A DNA stretch of 19,777 bases. It comes from Proteobacteria bacterium UBA1148 (lineage in GTDB: Bacteria; Pseudomonadota; Gammaproteobacteria; Steroidobacterales; Rariloculaceae). Both the position numbers and the translations under genes were made by a program. The first letter of the stretch is position 1; each line of letters begins with the position of its first letter. The notes beneath the pieces are model-generated. The model did no database searches. It was not told where the DNA came from and was given only the letters and a program-made list of their open reading frames with translations. The DNA is taken from positions 1 to 19,777 of the forward strand of contig DBZY01000034.1 of NCBI GenBank assembly GCA_002311835.1, given 5' to 3'. This document shows positions 1-8,460 of this stretch, one piece after another.

Positions 1-35
1 CAGACAGCTGCCCGTAAAACCAGGCCCAAAAGCCA

Positions 36-1051
36 TCAACCCATCTCTCCGGAAAACTTTAAGGAGAGTATCTTATGTATTTGTACTGTTTCCCCGATTT
101 CGAACCCCATGAGGTCTTCACCGAGTTGCAAGGGTCCTGAGTAGTTTTCCCGGGTCCGCTTAACGAGTTCTTCAAGCGTGACTTCGGGCGCACCAGGTCC
201 GTTTAACAAGACAAAATGAGTGTAAGCAGCCAACTTCGGGGAGGCACGTGAAAATACGATCCCCGCCTCTTCTGGTGCTGTATGGTGATTAAGGATAAGT
301 TGTATCCTCTCATCAAAGTTGATCAATTCCTGACGCGCAGCAGCTACTTCGTGAATCAGGAGATCGCTACCTCGCGCCATCTCGATGAGATTTTCATCAA
401 ACCGTGTGTCCCCCGAAATAACTACCGATCTTCCCGCATAATCAATGCGATACCCATAAGCGGGCTTTATGTGTTCACCATGATCAACGGCAAATGCGGT
501 TACTGTGAGGCCTTGCTCATTAAACACAACACCGTCTGCTGAGAATTCTTTGACATCAAATTGCACACCACTTTCTGGAAGGCGCTCATCTACGATGCGG
601 ATTTGAATATTTGGCTCGAAAGCCTGCCGCATCCCCTCAAGAATGTTCTTGAGCCCTGCCGGGCCGTAGACACGAAGTGGTGTTGTACGCTTCCCAAAGG
701 GCGGGGGCAACCAGCCTGTTAGCCAAAGATCAGGAATCCCAGTGAGATGATCTGAATGAAAATGCGTGATGAAAACATTGTCTATTTCACGCAATGGAAT
801 ATTGAGCTGCGCCCATAAACGCTGAGTAGCTCCACGACCTACATCAAAAAGGAGGCGTTTGCCGCTGCTTCTACTAGGGTAGACGGCCCAAAACGATCAA
901 TACGTGGCACGGGCTCTCCCGTACCGATAAGAGTCACATTAATAGCTTGCGATTGCGCCGTCAGTGACACCGTGCTTAGAAAAAGCGTAGACAACAAAAG
1001 TACAGCAAATGGAGTTTCCAAACGCATTGATCTGAAACCTTTTTTTCGCAT
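36..1051 (-). pseudogene. Exported metallo-beta-lactamase-fold hydrolase, broken by a one-base frameshift
   Basis: The two halves of one gene lie in different frames. The 5' part (1051 to about 866) encodes a hydrophobic signal peptide, with leucine-rich core FAVLLLSTLFLS, followed by the family's first strand, NVTLIGTGEPVP. The 3' part (about 865 to 36) carries on with GKRLLFDVGRG, the zinc-binding motif HFHSDH, GDT and a late HF motif. These mark the metallo-beta-lactamase superfamily, nearest the RNase Z/arylsulfatase-like secreted group. The span is 1016 bases, one short of a multiple of three. Adding one base near 861-868, for example to restore VEAGGKR, would give a normal protein of about 338 residues. 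The gene lies 38 bases downstream of thyA on the same strand. Substrate is unknown. The break could be a real inactivating mutation or a sequencing or assembly error. No slippery heptamer is visible, so programmed frameshifting is unlikely. Confidence 0.85.
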
Positions 1052-1089
1052 TTCCGTATTCTTGCAGGTAAGCCGGCTACACCTAGCAA

Positions 1090-1899
1090 CTAGATCGCTA
1101 CTTTGGCTTGAATATGCGCATGCGCCTTGTAGTTGATGAGCTCAAAGTCATCATACTTATAGTTAAAAATAGACTTTGGCTTATTCTTAATCACCAATGT
1201 GGGCAAGGGTAATGGTTTACGACCGAGCTGTTCGTTTACCTGAGCGAGATGATTAAGGTAGAGATGGCAATCACCCCCGGTCCAGATAAATTCTCCCGGT
1301 TCGAGATCTGTTTGTTGAGCCATAATTTGCGTGAGAAGTGCGTAAGAAGCTATGTTGAACGGCACACCAAGAAAAACATCGGCGCTGCGCTGATATAGTT
1401 GGCAGGACAGCTTGCCCTCCACGACATAAAACTGGAATAAAACATGACATGGTGCCAATGCCATCTTGTCAATCTCACCAACGTTCCAGGCGCTAACAAT
1501 AATGCGCCGAGAACTAGGATCAGTCCGAATAAGTTCTACAGCTCGCTGAATCTGATCGATGCTCTCGGCCCTCCAACCAACACCAAGGCCAGCTGGCCAG
1601 GATCGCCACTGAGCGCCATAAACGGGGCCCAAGTCTCCAAATTCATCAGCCCAGTCATCCCAGATCTTAACGTCGTTGTCACGCAGATATCTGATATTCG
1701 TATCACCATGCAAAAACCAGAGTAGCTCATGGATAATCGAGCGCAAGTGCAGCTTCTTTGTAGTTAGTAGAGGGAACCCCGTACTGAGATCGCAACGAAG
1801 TTGATATCCAAAAACACTCAGCGTGCCCGTGCCGGTACGATCCGACTTTTGGACACCATCCTCTTTGATGATTTGCAATAGTTCCAGATACTGTTTCAT
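1090..1899 (-). CDS. thyA: Thymidylate synthase
   Basis: ThyA methylates dUMP to dTMP in the cytoplasm, using 5,10-methylene-tetrahydrofolate as one-carbon donor and reductant. The 269-residue product is close to the E. coli length of 264. It shows the N-terminal RTGTGT phosphate-binding loop (21-26), the GPVYGAQWR segment (about 91-99), the catalytic cysteine C151 in MALAPCHVLFQFYV, the RRIIVSAWN substrate-binding stretch just before it, and the C-terminal valine-alanine-isoleucine end typical of the family. The ATG overlaps the lgt stop codon (ATGA), so translation is probably coupled to lgt. No separate promoter or strong ribosome binding site is seen. The lgt-thyA pairing is common in gammaproteobacteria. 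The methylene-tetrahydrofolate it uses is made by the glycine cleavage enzymes encoded further along the window. Confidence 0.97.
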   Translation of the reverse strand: MKQYLELLQIIKEDGVQKSDRTGTGTLSVFGYQLRCDLSTGFPLLTTKKLHLRSIIHELLWFLHGDTNIRYLRDNDVKIWDDWADEFGDLGPVYGAQWRSWPAGLGVGWRAESIDQIQRAVELIRTDPSSRRIIVSAWNVGEIDKMALAPCHVLFQFYVVEGKLSCQLYQRSADVFLGVPFNIASYALLTQIMAQQTDLEPGEFIWTGGDCHLYLNHLAQVNEQLGRKPLPLPTLVIKNKPKSIFNYKYDDFELINYKAHAHIQAKVAI

Positions 1900-2711
1900 G
1901 CTGAAATTCTTTTCACGTAGCGGTTATTACGATAAGCCAGTACAAACAAAATCACGCCCATAATAACCATGGGGGCCGAAAGAACTTGGCCCATGGTGAG
2001 CCATCCGAATGCAAGATACCCATCCGTTGCCAAGTTTAAATGCTCATCTGGCATACGAATAAACTCAACCCCCACACGGAACAGTCCGTAGAAAATCAAA
2101 AATAGCCCGGACACAGCCATAATGGGTCGAGCTTTACGGGAAAATCCCCAGAGAATAAGAAAGAGTATTAGGCCCTCAAACAGAGCCTCGTAGAGTTGAC
2201 TTGCATGGCGTGGCACCCCGTCTACCCAGACGGCGTAGAATGCCTCAGGGCTGGTTGGAGCACCCCAAAGCTCACCATTTATGAAGTTAGCTATCCGCCC
2301 CAGTCCAAGGCCGGGTGCCACCCACGGTGCGATGAGATCCGTTACTGAAAAAAAAGGCTGACGAATATTCCTTGCTAACCATCCCATCGCAATCAGTACA
2401 CCAATTAATCCACCATGAAAGGACATGCCTCCCTCCCAGACCCTGAAGAGAGCTAGGGGGTTCTGGACTAAACCGGAAAAATTGTAAAAGAGCATGTACC
2501 CGACGCGCCCACCGAAAATGACCCCTAACGCCGCATAAAAAATGAGGTCATCAACACCAGCAGGCGAGATAGGACTATCGGAACGCTTCGCTCGTATCCG
2601 AATACCCAACCATCCAAGCGCGAAACCACACAGATACATCAACCCATACCAGCGCACCTGGAGCGGCCCTAGTTCGAATGCGATGGGACTGATGTCAGGG
2701 TAATTAAACAC
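1896..2711 (-). CDS. lgt: Prolipoprotein diacylglyceryl transferase
   Basis: Lgt is the inner-membrane enzyme that moves diacylglycerol from phosphatidylglycerol to the lipobox cysteine of prelipoproteins, the first step of lipoprotein maturation. The 271-residue product is strongly hydrophobic with several membrane segments. It carries the Lgt signature GRIANFINGELWG at residues 138-150, in which R139 corresponds to the essential E. coli R143. It also has the FHGG motif with H99, and WYGLMY near residue 21. The start is GTG at 2711, where the family's usual N-terminus (aspartate-isoleucine-serine-proline, then WYGLMY) begins. There is no Shine-Dalgarno sequence before it; the upstream bases read like a -10 region (TACACT), so a leaderless or near-leaderless message is possible. 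It is the first gene of lgt-thyA and diverges from the YyaL-type gene across 63 bases. Confidence 0.97.
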   Translation of the reverse strand: MFNYPDISPIAFELGPLQVRWYGLMYLCGFALGWLGIRIRAKRSDSPISPAGVDDLIFYAALGVIFGGRVGYMLFYNFSGLVQNPLALFRVWEGGMSFHGGLIGVLIAMGWLARNIRQPFFSVTDLIAPWVAPGLGLGRIANFINGELWGAPTSPEAFYAVWVDGVPRHASQLYEALFEGLILFLILWGFSRKARPIMAVSGLFLIFYGLFRVGVEFIRMPDEHLNLATDGYLAFGWLTMGQVLSAPMVIMGVILFVLAYRNNRYVKRISA

Positions 2712-2761
2712 GAGAGATTAGTGTAATCGTGGTCAGACGCCGGGGCCAGCCGTGTAACTGG

Positions 2762-2767
2762 TATAGT
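2762..2767 (+). promoter_or_regulatory. Extended -10 promoter element for the YyaL-type gene
   Basis: TATAGT is preceded by TG with one base between, which is the extended -10 pattern TGnTATAGT. It lies seven bases before the ATG at 2775. No convincing -35 box stands at the usual distance, as expected for an extended -10 promoter. The predicted transcription start would fall at or next to the start codon. Confidence 0.5.
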
Positions 2768-2774
2768 CAAATTC

Positions 2775-4907
2775 ATGCCTAACGATCTGTCAAAAGAAAC
2801 GAGCCCATATCTACTACAACATGCGAACAATCCCGTGAATTGGCTCGCGTGGAACGAAAAATCACTACAACTGGCTCGGGAACAGAATAAGCCCATCCTA
2901 CTTTCTATCGGCTACTCCGCTTGCCACTGGTGCCATGTCATGGCTCATGAGTCATTCGAGGACGAGGCAGTAGCCAAACTAATGAACTCCCTCTTCATTA
3001 ACATCAAAGTCGACAGAGAAGAGCGTCCAGACATCGACAAAATCTATCAAGCTGCTCATCAACTAGTGGCTCGCGCACCGGGTGGGTGGCCTTTGACCGT
3101 TTTTCTCACACCAGACGAACAAGTACCTATCTTTACCGGTACCTATTTCCCTCGAGAACTGTTCAAGAAAGTGCTCGCCCGTGTGGAAGACTATTTTCAG
3201 ATGCATGCGAGCAAAGTTAGCGCCCAGGGCGAGGCACTACGCAACGCCCTTCGACATCTTGATCAATCGATTAAGGCCGAAAACAGCGGTGACTTGACGC
3301 TGGCGCCGTTGGAAACGGCAAAAGAGCGTCTTGAGGCCTCTTTCGACGAGAATTACGGTGGTTTCGGCAAAGCCCCGAAATTTCCACATTCCACACACAT
3401 CGAATTGCTCTTGATGGCTTGGAGAAGAACTATCGAGGAGCAAGAGCCAGATTTACAGTCTCTTTACATGGCCACACTAACGCTCACCCGCATGGCCCAA
3501 GGAGGTCTGTACGATCACTTAGCTGGCGGATTCTTCCGCTACTCCGTAGACCATCGTTGGGCGATACCACACTTCGAAAAGATGCTTTATGACAACGCAG
3601 CTCTAATCTCAGTCTATGTGGATGCTCATGCTGCTACTGGCGAGCCATTTTTTGGGCTCATCGCGTCGAACACCGCAGATTGGGTAGTACAAGACATGCA
3701 GTCCCCTGCAGGCGGGTACTACGCTACGCTAGATGCTGATTCGGAGGGTGAGGAAGGAAAGTACTATCTGTGGACACCTGCCGAGATAGAGGCTGCCCTG
3801 GATGCGGATGAGTTTACGGTCAGTAGCGAATACTTCGGACTAACGCAAGCACCTAACTTCGATGGGAAAGCGTGGCACCTTTTGATAAATACCTCACTGG
3901 AAAACCTCAGCCAGGATCTGACGAAACACAAGGCTCAGCAGAAACTGGATAGTGCCCGAAGAAAGCTGCTTGCTTTCCGAGAAGAACGGGTCGCGCCAAG
4001 CAGGGATGAGAAGGTGCTGGCTGGGTGGAACGGTCTGATGATCAAGGCTATGGCGCGAGCCGCCTGCCATCTTGACCGAGACGACCTAGAGGTTTCCGCT
4101 ACGCGGGCCGTTGACTTTATTCATTCAAAGCTATGGAAAGATGGAAGGCTTCTCGCCAGTCATAAAGATGGTAGATCTCGTTTCCCAGCCTATCTTGACG
4201 ACCACGCATTTCTCGCTGAAGGTCTCATAGAACTATTGAGGTACCGCTGGCGCTCGTCTGACCTGGTATGGGCCTGCCAACTAGCAGATGTGCTTCTGGA
4301 ACAGTTTGAAGATCCTGGCGGCGGATTCTTTTTCACCGCACATGATCATGAGACTCTAATTCACCGACCCAAACCACTATCAGACGAATCAACACCCTCT
4401 GGCAACGGTATAGCAGTAAGGGTGCTCCTGTGGTTAGGCTACCTGCTAGGCGAGCACCGTTACTTGGTGGCCGCGGAGAGAGCTCTCAAAGCTGCGTGGC
4501 CAGTCATAGAACAGTATCCAGAGGCTCACAGCTCCCTCCTTCAGGCTCTAGAACTCGCTTTAGCTCCCCCAGAAATCGTCGTAATACGCGGTCAGGTCGC
4601 GAGTGTTATGAAGCAGTGGCAGCGCTGCATTAACGCCGGCTTCCATCCCAACCGGATGAGCATCACCATACCCAATGATGAAGACGCCCTACCAGGCTTT
4701 CTTGCCCAGCGGCAGCCCCGCAATGATATCGTTGCCTATGTCTGTAAAGGTAGAAAGTGCCTCGAGCCAATCACTCAATTTAGAGAACTCACTTCCGTAC
4801 TCGCTAGTGTAGCTACTCACCCTGCTCCGGCTAAGAGACCTATTTCGAAGAAGCGAAAGAAGGCACCAGCGAAGCACAAAACCGCGTTGCCGGGAAAATT
4901 GACGTAA
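2775..4907 (+). CDS. YyaL-type thioredoxin-domain protein (DUF255) with an added lysine-rich tail
   Basis: The 710-residue protein belongs to the family of Bacillus YyaL and human SSP411. An N-terminal DUF255 thioredoxin-like domain (about 1-165) contains the redox-type motif C50-H-W-C53 in SACHWCHVMAHESF and a GGWPLTVFLTPD strand. It is followed by a long alpha/alpha-barrel region related to sugar epimerases (roughly 190-600). The biochemical function is not established. The usual family end, with paired cysteines as in YVCKGRKC, is present near 660-670. After it comes a tail, residues 686-704 (AKRPISKKRKKAPAKHKTA), that does not belong to the family. Its DNA matches the start of the histone H1-like gene at 19641. 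No Shine-Dalgarno sequence precedes the ATG. The gene stands alone on the plus strand between minus-strand genes. Confidence 0.92.
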   Translation: MPNDLSKETSPYLLQHANNPVNWLAWNEKSLQLAREQNKPILLSIGYSACHWCHVMAHESFEDEAVAKLMNSLFINIKVDREERPDIDKIYQAAHQLVARAPGGWPLTVFLTPDEQVPIFTGTYFPRELFKKVLARVEDYFQMHASKVSAQGEALRNALRHLDQSIKAENSGDLTLAPLETAKERLEASFDENYGGFGKAPKFPHSTHIELLLMAWRRTIEEQEPDLQSLYMATLTLTRMAQGGLYDHLAGGFFRYSVDHRWAIPHFEKMLYDNAALISVYVDAHAATGEPFFGLIASNTADWVVQDMQSPAGGYYATLDADSEGEEGKYYLWTPAEIEAALDADEFTVSSEYFGLTQAPNFDGKAWHLLINTSLENLSQDLTKHKAQQKLDSARRKLLAFREERVAPSRDEKVLAGWNGLMIKAMARAACHLDRDDLEVSATRAVDFIHSKLWKDGRLLASHKDGRSRFPAYLDDHAFLAEGLIELLRYRWRSSDLVWACQLADVLLEQFEDPGGGFFFTAHDHETLIHRPKPLSDESTPSGNGIAVRVLLWLGYLLGEHRYLVAAERALKAAWPVIEQYPEAHSSLLQALELALAPPEIVVIRGQVASVMKQWQRCINAGFHPNRMSITIPNDEDALPGFLAQRQPRNDIVAYVCKGRKCLEPITQFRELTSVLASVATHPAPAKRPISKKRKKAPAKHKTALPGKLT
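4830..4886 (+). repeat. 57-base copy of the histone H1-like 5' coding sequence (copy 1)
   Basis: Aligned without gaps to 19641-19697, this stretch is identical at 52 of 57 positions. It is in the same reading frame in both places, giving 16 of 19 identical residues. It lies at the very end of the YyaL-type coding region. Similarity stops at base 4887, and upstream it fades near 4822-4829, where only a gapped match of a few bases remains. The identity includes third codon positions, which favours duplication over convergent lysine-rich composition. Confidence 0.85.
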
Positions 4908-4915
4908 TTGCCCGG
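4890..4915. other. Imperfect hairpin spanning a stop codon between convergent genes
   Basis: CCGGG (4890-4894) pairs with CCCGG (4911-4915), and AATT (4897-4900) pairs with AATT (4906-4909), around a GACGT loop with a small bulge. The YyaL-type stop codon TAA (4905-4907) lies within it. No T-run follows on either strand, so it is not a standard intrinsic terminator, though it sits between two convergent genes where one would be expected. Confidence 0.35.
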
Positions 4916-4960
4916 ATATAAGACCCCTGTCTGCCGCCCACTATTTCAATGCGACTCCGC

Positions 4961-5440
4961 CTAGTAACCCAAACCTACGAGCACGACCGTCAATAGAGTT
5001 TGGGCATAAACTTGCGCTTGAGGCCATTTGCTGGCGCGTGGCCCAGCAACATTCAAAACTTGAATTTGATGGGCAGCGATAAAGTTTGTGATCAACGCAC
5101 CAGCATCCGCTAGAATTATTGCTGATGCGTCGATTAGGACGTAAGGCTTAGATTCCTGAATACAGTACGTCGTCGTAAGCTGGGTTCCCCCCTCCAGGGT
5201 ATTGAAGAAAATAATCGCTGTGCCATCGGAGTCCCGTACATTGCGCAGCGTACGATCCGAGTAACCCGCACCTCTAAGTTCACACACCGGATAGATCTCT
5301 GGAATCGCACCGCACTCAGATTGGCGTCCCTCAGGACACCAACCACCGCAAGGCGTTCCGCGATCAAGTGCAGCTGCAAGACCCCCTTGATCAACTCCAG
5401 TCTGCCCACCAGAAACGATTTTTAGTGGATCGTGGGTCAC
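4961..5440 (-). CDS. Circularly permuted YpsA-type Rossmann-fold protein (putative molybdenum carrier family)
   Basis: The 159-residue product matches the small family annotated as putative molybdenum carrier (cpYpsA, within the SLOG/LOG Rossmann-like superfamily). It begins KIVSGGQTGVDQGGLAAALDRG (glycine-rich nucleotide-binding loop near residues 9-20), continues with GGWCPEGRQSECG (about 32-44) and Y-P-V-C-E-L, and has a later NVAGPRASK motif (near 130-137) typical of the C-terminal strand. The molybdenum role is a family label from structural similarity and is not demonstrated; a nucleotide-derived ligand is equally likely. The start is GTG at 5440, just ahead of the first conserved strand, with an in-frame stop directly upstream and no visible Shine-Dalgarno. 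It lies 125 bases downstream of the protease gene on the same strand and shows no obvious functional link to it. Confidence 0.85.
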   Translation of the reverse strand: MTHDPLKIVSGGQTGVDQGGLAAALDRGTPCGGWCPEGRQSECGAIPEIYPVCELRGAGYSDRTLRNVRDSDGTAIIFFNTLEGGTQLTTTYCIQESKPYVLIDASAIILADAGALITNFIAAHQIQVLNVAGPRASKWPQAQVYAQTLLTVVLVGLGY

Positions 5441-5565
5441 TTAAGACATTGATTTTCGTGAAACACGATGCAGAGAATATGTTCAAGATAATTGGATCTT
5501 AAGCCAAGCAGACGCCGAGACTCGAAGACGTAACCATCTTTACATAAGCCTCTCGTCTTAAACTC

Positions 5566-8361
5566 TCACTCCAACAAGTAACGCCGCCACCCTTGATCGC
5601 CGTTGCGTAACTCGTAGCTGGGCCAATAATGTTTATCCAACTTCAACGTGATAACTTCCGGCACGTTGTTCCAAGTGACTGTGTTGAGGCGAACGGAATC
5701 TCGGTTTGACAGACCACTCACTGAAGCAAGAAACTGGTCTATATCCGAAGTTGGCTGACCATTGACGCTCACTATTCGCCGACCAGCGAATAATCGTGAT
5801 CTACTAGCCGGCGAACCAAAGCTAAAGTAGGACACGTAAACCCCTTCGGCCTGGATACCTTTTTGTACGGAGATCGCTCGATGAGGAGCCTGTAGTAAGG
5901 CTCCTGCCCACAGGACGACGCGATCAATACCCATTCCATCTAGGGCAACTGTCTGTACCTGCCCGCTTACCTCATGACCATCACGGTACACAGTAATATT
6001 TACTTCCTCGCTCTGCGACGCCCGCTCCATTTCTCCGAATCTGTTCCATACCTTGCCATCAACACTCAACAGAATGTCGCCGGAGCGGAAAAACTCTGCT
6101 GCAGGCGAACCAGCAACGGTACTGGACACGGCAAGCACCTGCCTTCGTTGGGGATTATGCTCCTCGTAACGTCTCACCCAGCTTTCGGGCAGCCCAAAAT
6201 TACGCGCCGAGGCCAGAGGCATCAATCGCCACTCCACCTCAAGTGAACGCAGCGGCTGATCGGCCTTCATGTTATCTACCATGTCGACAATAAGGTCGGC
6301 GGGAACCCCCATATTGATTTGCGTGAGATCGCGTCCCTGCTGGTAGGCAAAGCTGGCCCAAAGCGCTGTGACGCGACCCTCAGTGTCAATGACAACGCCG
6401 TCGAACTCATCGGGCCCGTTGACTAGTGTGATCCCCTCCAAATTTGAGTCCCGAAACCGAAGCGTTCTAGATATCGGTAGATTAGCTGCAATAACTGCTC
6501 TCACTTCACTTGGCTGGGAGAGCAGGGTATGGTCACCTTTCAACCCGACCACCTCAACCATCTCTCCCGGCAGTACTTCAGCTACCGAAAACTCGGCAGC
6601 CCTTACAGGTGTGTTGCCGATCAACTTAGGATCGTATGACACGACAGCTAGGTTATGTAGCGGATGTATATACTCAACCCTACCAGGGATCTCTAGGGAA
6701 CCTGCAAACGTAATGCGAACGTCACCAATCGCTACAGGTACCGTATTGCGATCAACTACGACCCAGCCCCGCTCAGTATCAGCAATGATTCCGGTACCAT
6801 AGTAGTGATGGTCCGACACACCGGACACCGTATATGGCATATCGAAGTTCACTAATACCAGCGACGGCGTAATGTGCTGAACGTGCGCATCCCCACGGAG
6901 AGGGAAAGTCGTTTCGCCGGCTAGGATCTGTTGAGCAGGCGGGGACTGGGCAAGTTCGTCACATGGCCATAGTCCTAGAGCATCATCTCGCTGACACTGT
7001 TGAGTCGGGAACCACCGCCGATTGTTCGTGATAGATCGTTGGCGCTCAGTCTGTGGATCATCGAATTGCAAAAACCTCACACTAGCGCGCTGCCCTTCGG
7101 GAAGAGTCTCCAAAACGCGCCGGAAGTCCTCCAGGCTCGCCATGGGCTGGCCATCGATGCTCGTAATCAGACTTGCCCTCGGAATCGCGGCTGTTCCGAA
7201 CACATAGCCCGGATTAGCGACGTATACCCCCGAAACGCTACGATTGAAATGCCTTGCCTGCTGATACGAAAGATTGTGGAAAACACCTTCGCCAAATTCT
7301 ATAAACTCGTCAGGGGTGATCCGATGAAGATCATCCACCAAAAGCTCTTGCTCCATAGGAATACCGCCGCGCTCAATCTCCACTGTCAAGCTGTCGTCGA
7401 CATGTTCGTCCAGCATGGATGCTAACGGTACAAACTTCGTAATCAGCGCTCCATTGATTCGCAGTAAAATGTCACCTGGCTGCAAAAACCTACCGACACC
7501 AACACTGGGAATTACTCGCTGAACAACCAGGAGACCAGTTTCATCGGGGAATGCTTCTCGCATTGCAGCTTCCGACTCTCTAGTCAGACCCAACCTTCGA
7601 AGTTCTGCATAAGGTTTATGCACAAACTCGCTTTGTAGGGTCCCTCTCGGAACGTGCTGATTATTTTGAATGAACGCAAGAGCTCTGCGTACGCGATCCA
7701 AGGGAAGAAAGAAACTCGATGATGCCCGAGTGTTGGCACCTGCGTTCAACGCAACGACACGACCCTCAATATCAACGACCGGTGACCCTGAAGACCCGCC
7801 GGAAGTTCCAGAAGCAGCCTGAAAATAAAATGTATTGAAATCATTGTAGTTACCACGCCCGTAATTCGGCGCCTGCCGATCCAGTCGTGCAATCGTACCC
7901 GCCAATATGGAAAGCTGCTCACCGGCGTCATTACCAATCACTCTGATATCGCGCCCAATCTGTGCTGCCTCTGGAACCAATACCAACTCGGTGGGCTCAA
8001 TGAATCTAAGTTCGTCTGGGTCGTAGCGAAAAAAACCAAAATCATGCACTGGATCACGATAAACCGGGATTAGGTCCACCTCTTCCTGGTTCAGAAAAAT
8101 TGCCTGAGCAATTACAGGACCAGGGGTTACTACATGTCGGTTTGTCAATATGAGTCCACGCTCGGCATCCACAACAAAACCGGTGGCCTGACTAGACTGA
8201 TTACGTTCAGTGTCGAATGCGCGGGTGATATCTACCTGGATCGAAACTACTCCGGAAGATATTGCCTCCAGTGTTGTATTCCAGGCAGGCTCCTGTGCGA
8301 CAACTCTAGCCGCGGCAGCTCCCAGAACCGCTATGATCATTACCGATGAAATCTGCTTCAT
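5566..8361 (-). CDS. Exported PDZ serine protease with two trypsin-like modules (Nma111-like architecture)
   Basis: This 931-residue protein has a signal peptide (1-22, ending ARVVAQ). The first trypsin-like domain (about 30-235) has an intact triad: H76 in TNRHVV, D107 in DPVHDFGFF and S191 in GGSSGSPVVD. PDZ-like domains follow near 255-335 (LQPGDILLRING) and 360-430. A second trypsin-like domain (about 480-695) lacks the triad: aspartate-arginine-asparagine stands where TxxHV is expected and no GxSGxP is found. Two more PDZ-like domains sit near 735-805 (FRSGDILLSVDG) and 825-895 (FAGRRIVSVNGQP). The duplicated layout with a dead second protease unit recalls yeast Nma111/HtrA2-like proteins and their bacterial relatives. 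It probably acts in periplasmic protein quality control; its substrates are unknown. The ATG follows TTGAGGTT with only two bases between AGG-TT and ATG, and overlaps a promoter region at 8369-8397. Confidence 0.9.
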   Translation of the reverse strand: MKQISSVMIIAVLGAAAARVVAQEPAWNTTLEAISSGVVSIQVDITRAFDTERNQSSQATGFVVDAERGLILTNRHVVTPGPVIAQAIFLNQEEVDLIPVYRDPVHDFGFFRYDPDELRFIEPTELVLVPEAAQIGRDIRVIGNDAGEQLSILAGTIARLDRQAPNYGRGNYNDFNTFYFQAASGTSGGSSGSPVVDIEGRVVALNAGANTRASSSFFLPLDRVRRALAFIQNNQHVPRGTLQSEFVHKPYAELRRLGLTRESEAAMREAFPDETGLLVVQRVIPSVGVGRFLQPGDILLRINGALITKFVPLASMLDEHVDDSLTVEIERGGIPMEQELLVDDLHRITPDEFIEFGEGVFHNLSYQQARHFNRSVSGVYVANPGYVFGTAAIPRASLITSIDGQPMASLEDFRRVLETLPEGQRASVRFLQFDDPQTERQRSITNNRRWFPTQQCQRDDALGLWPCDELAQSPPAQQILAGETTFPLRGDAHVQHITPSLVLVNFDMPYTVSGVSDHHYYGTGIIADTERGWVVVDRNTVPVAIGDVRITFAGSLEIPGRVEYIHPLHNLAVVSYDPKLIGNTPVRAAEFSVAEVLPGEMVEVVGLKGDHTLLSQPSEVRAVIAANLPISRTLRFRDSNLEGITLVNGPDEFDGVVIDTEGRVTALWASFAYQQGRDLTQINMGVPADLIVDMVDNMKADQPLRSLEVEWRLMPLASARNFGLPESWVRRYEEHNPQRRQVLAVSSTVAGSPAAEFFRSGDILLSVDGKVWNRFGEMERASQSEEVNITVYRDGHEVSGQVQTVALDGMGIDRVVLWAGALLQAPHRAISVQKGIQAEGVYVSYFSFGSPASRSRLFAGRRIVSVNGQPTSDIDQFLASVSGLSNRDSVRLNTVTWNNVPEVITLKLDKHYWPSYELRNGDQGWRRYLLE

Positions 8362-8368
8362 AACCTCA

Positions 8369-8397
8369 ATTGTATGACCCCAACTAGGGTGTGACCA
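8369..8397 (-). promoter_or_regulatory. Predicted sigma-70 promoter of the PDZ protease gene
   Basis: On the minus strand a TGGTCA -35 box (8397-8392) is followed by a 17-base spacer and the -10 box TACAAT (8374-8369). The ATG comes seven bases later at 8361. The boxes match consensus at 4 of 6 and 5 of 6 positions. The expected transcription start is at or next to the start codon, so the message would have almost no leader. Confidence 0.45.
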
Positions 8398-8460
8398 GAA
8401 AGTTTTTTTCTCGCATAGTCATCAGATCGGTCACCTGTTAAAACCGAGCCAAGCCGTACA

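Noticed and set aside
36..1051. Programmed ribosomal frameshift in the metallo-hydrolase gene
   Set aside because: The junction AGCAGCGGC has no slippery heptamer and no clear downstream stimulator, so a mutation or sequencing error is the simpler reading.
4890..4915. Intrinsic terminator for the YyaL-type gene
   Set aside because: The hairpin is imperfect and lacks a T-run on either strand, so it is listed only as a structure.
6368..6802. 144-codon open frame on the plus strand
   Set aside because: It lies fully antisense to conserved protease coding sequence, has low-complexity serine and threonine composition and resembles no family.
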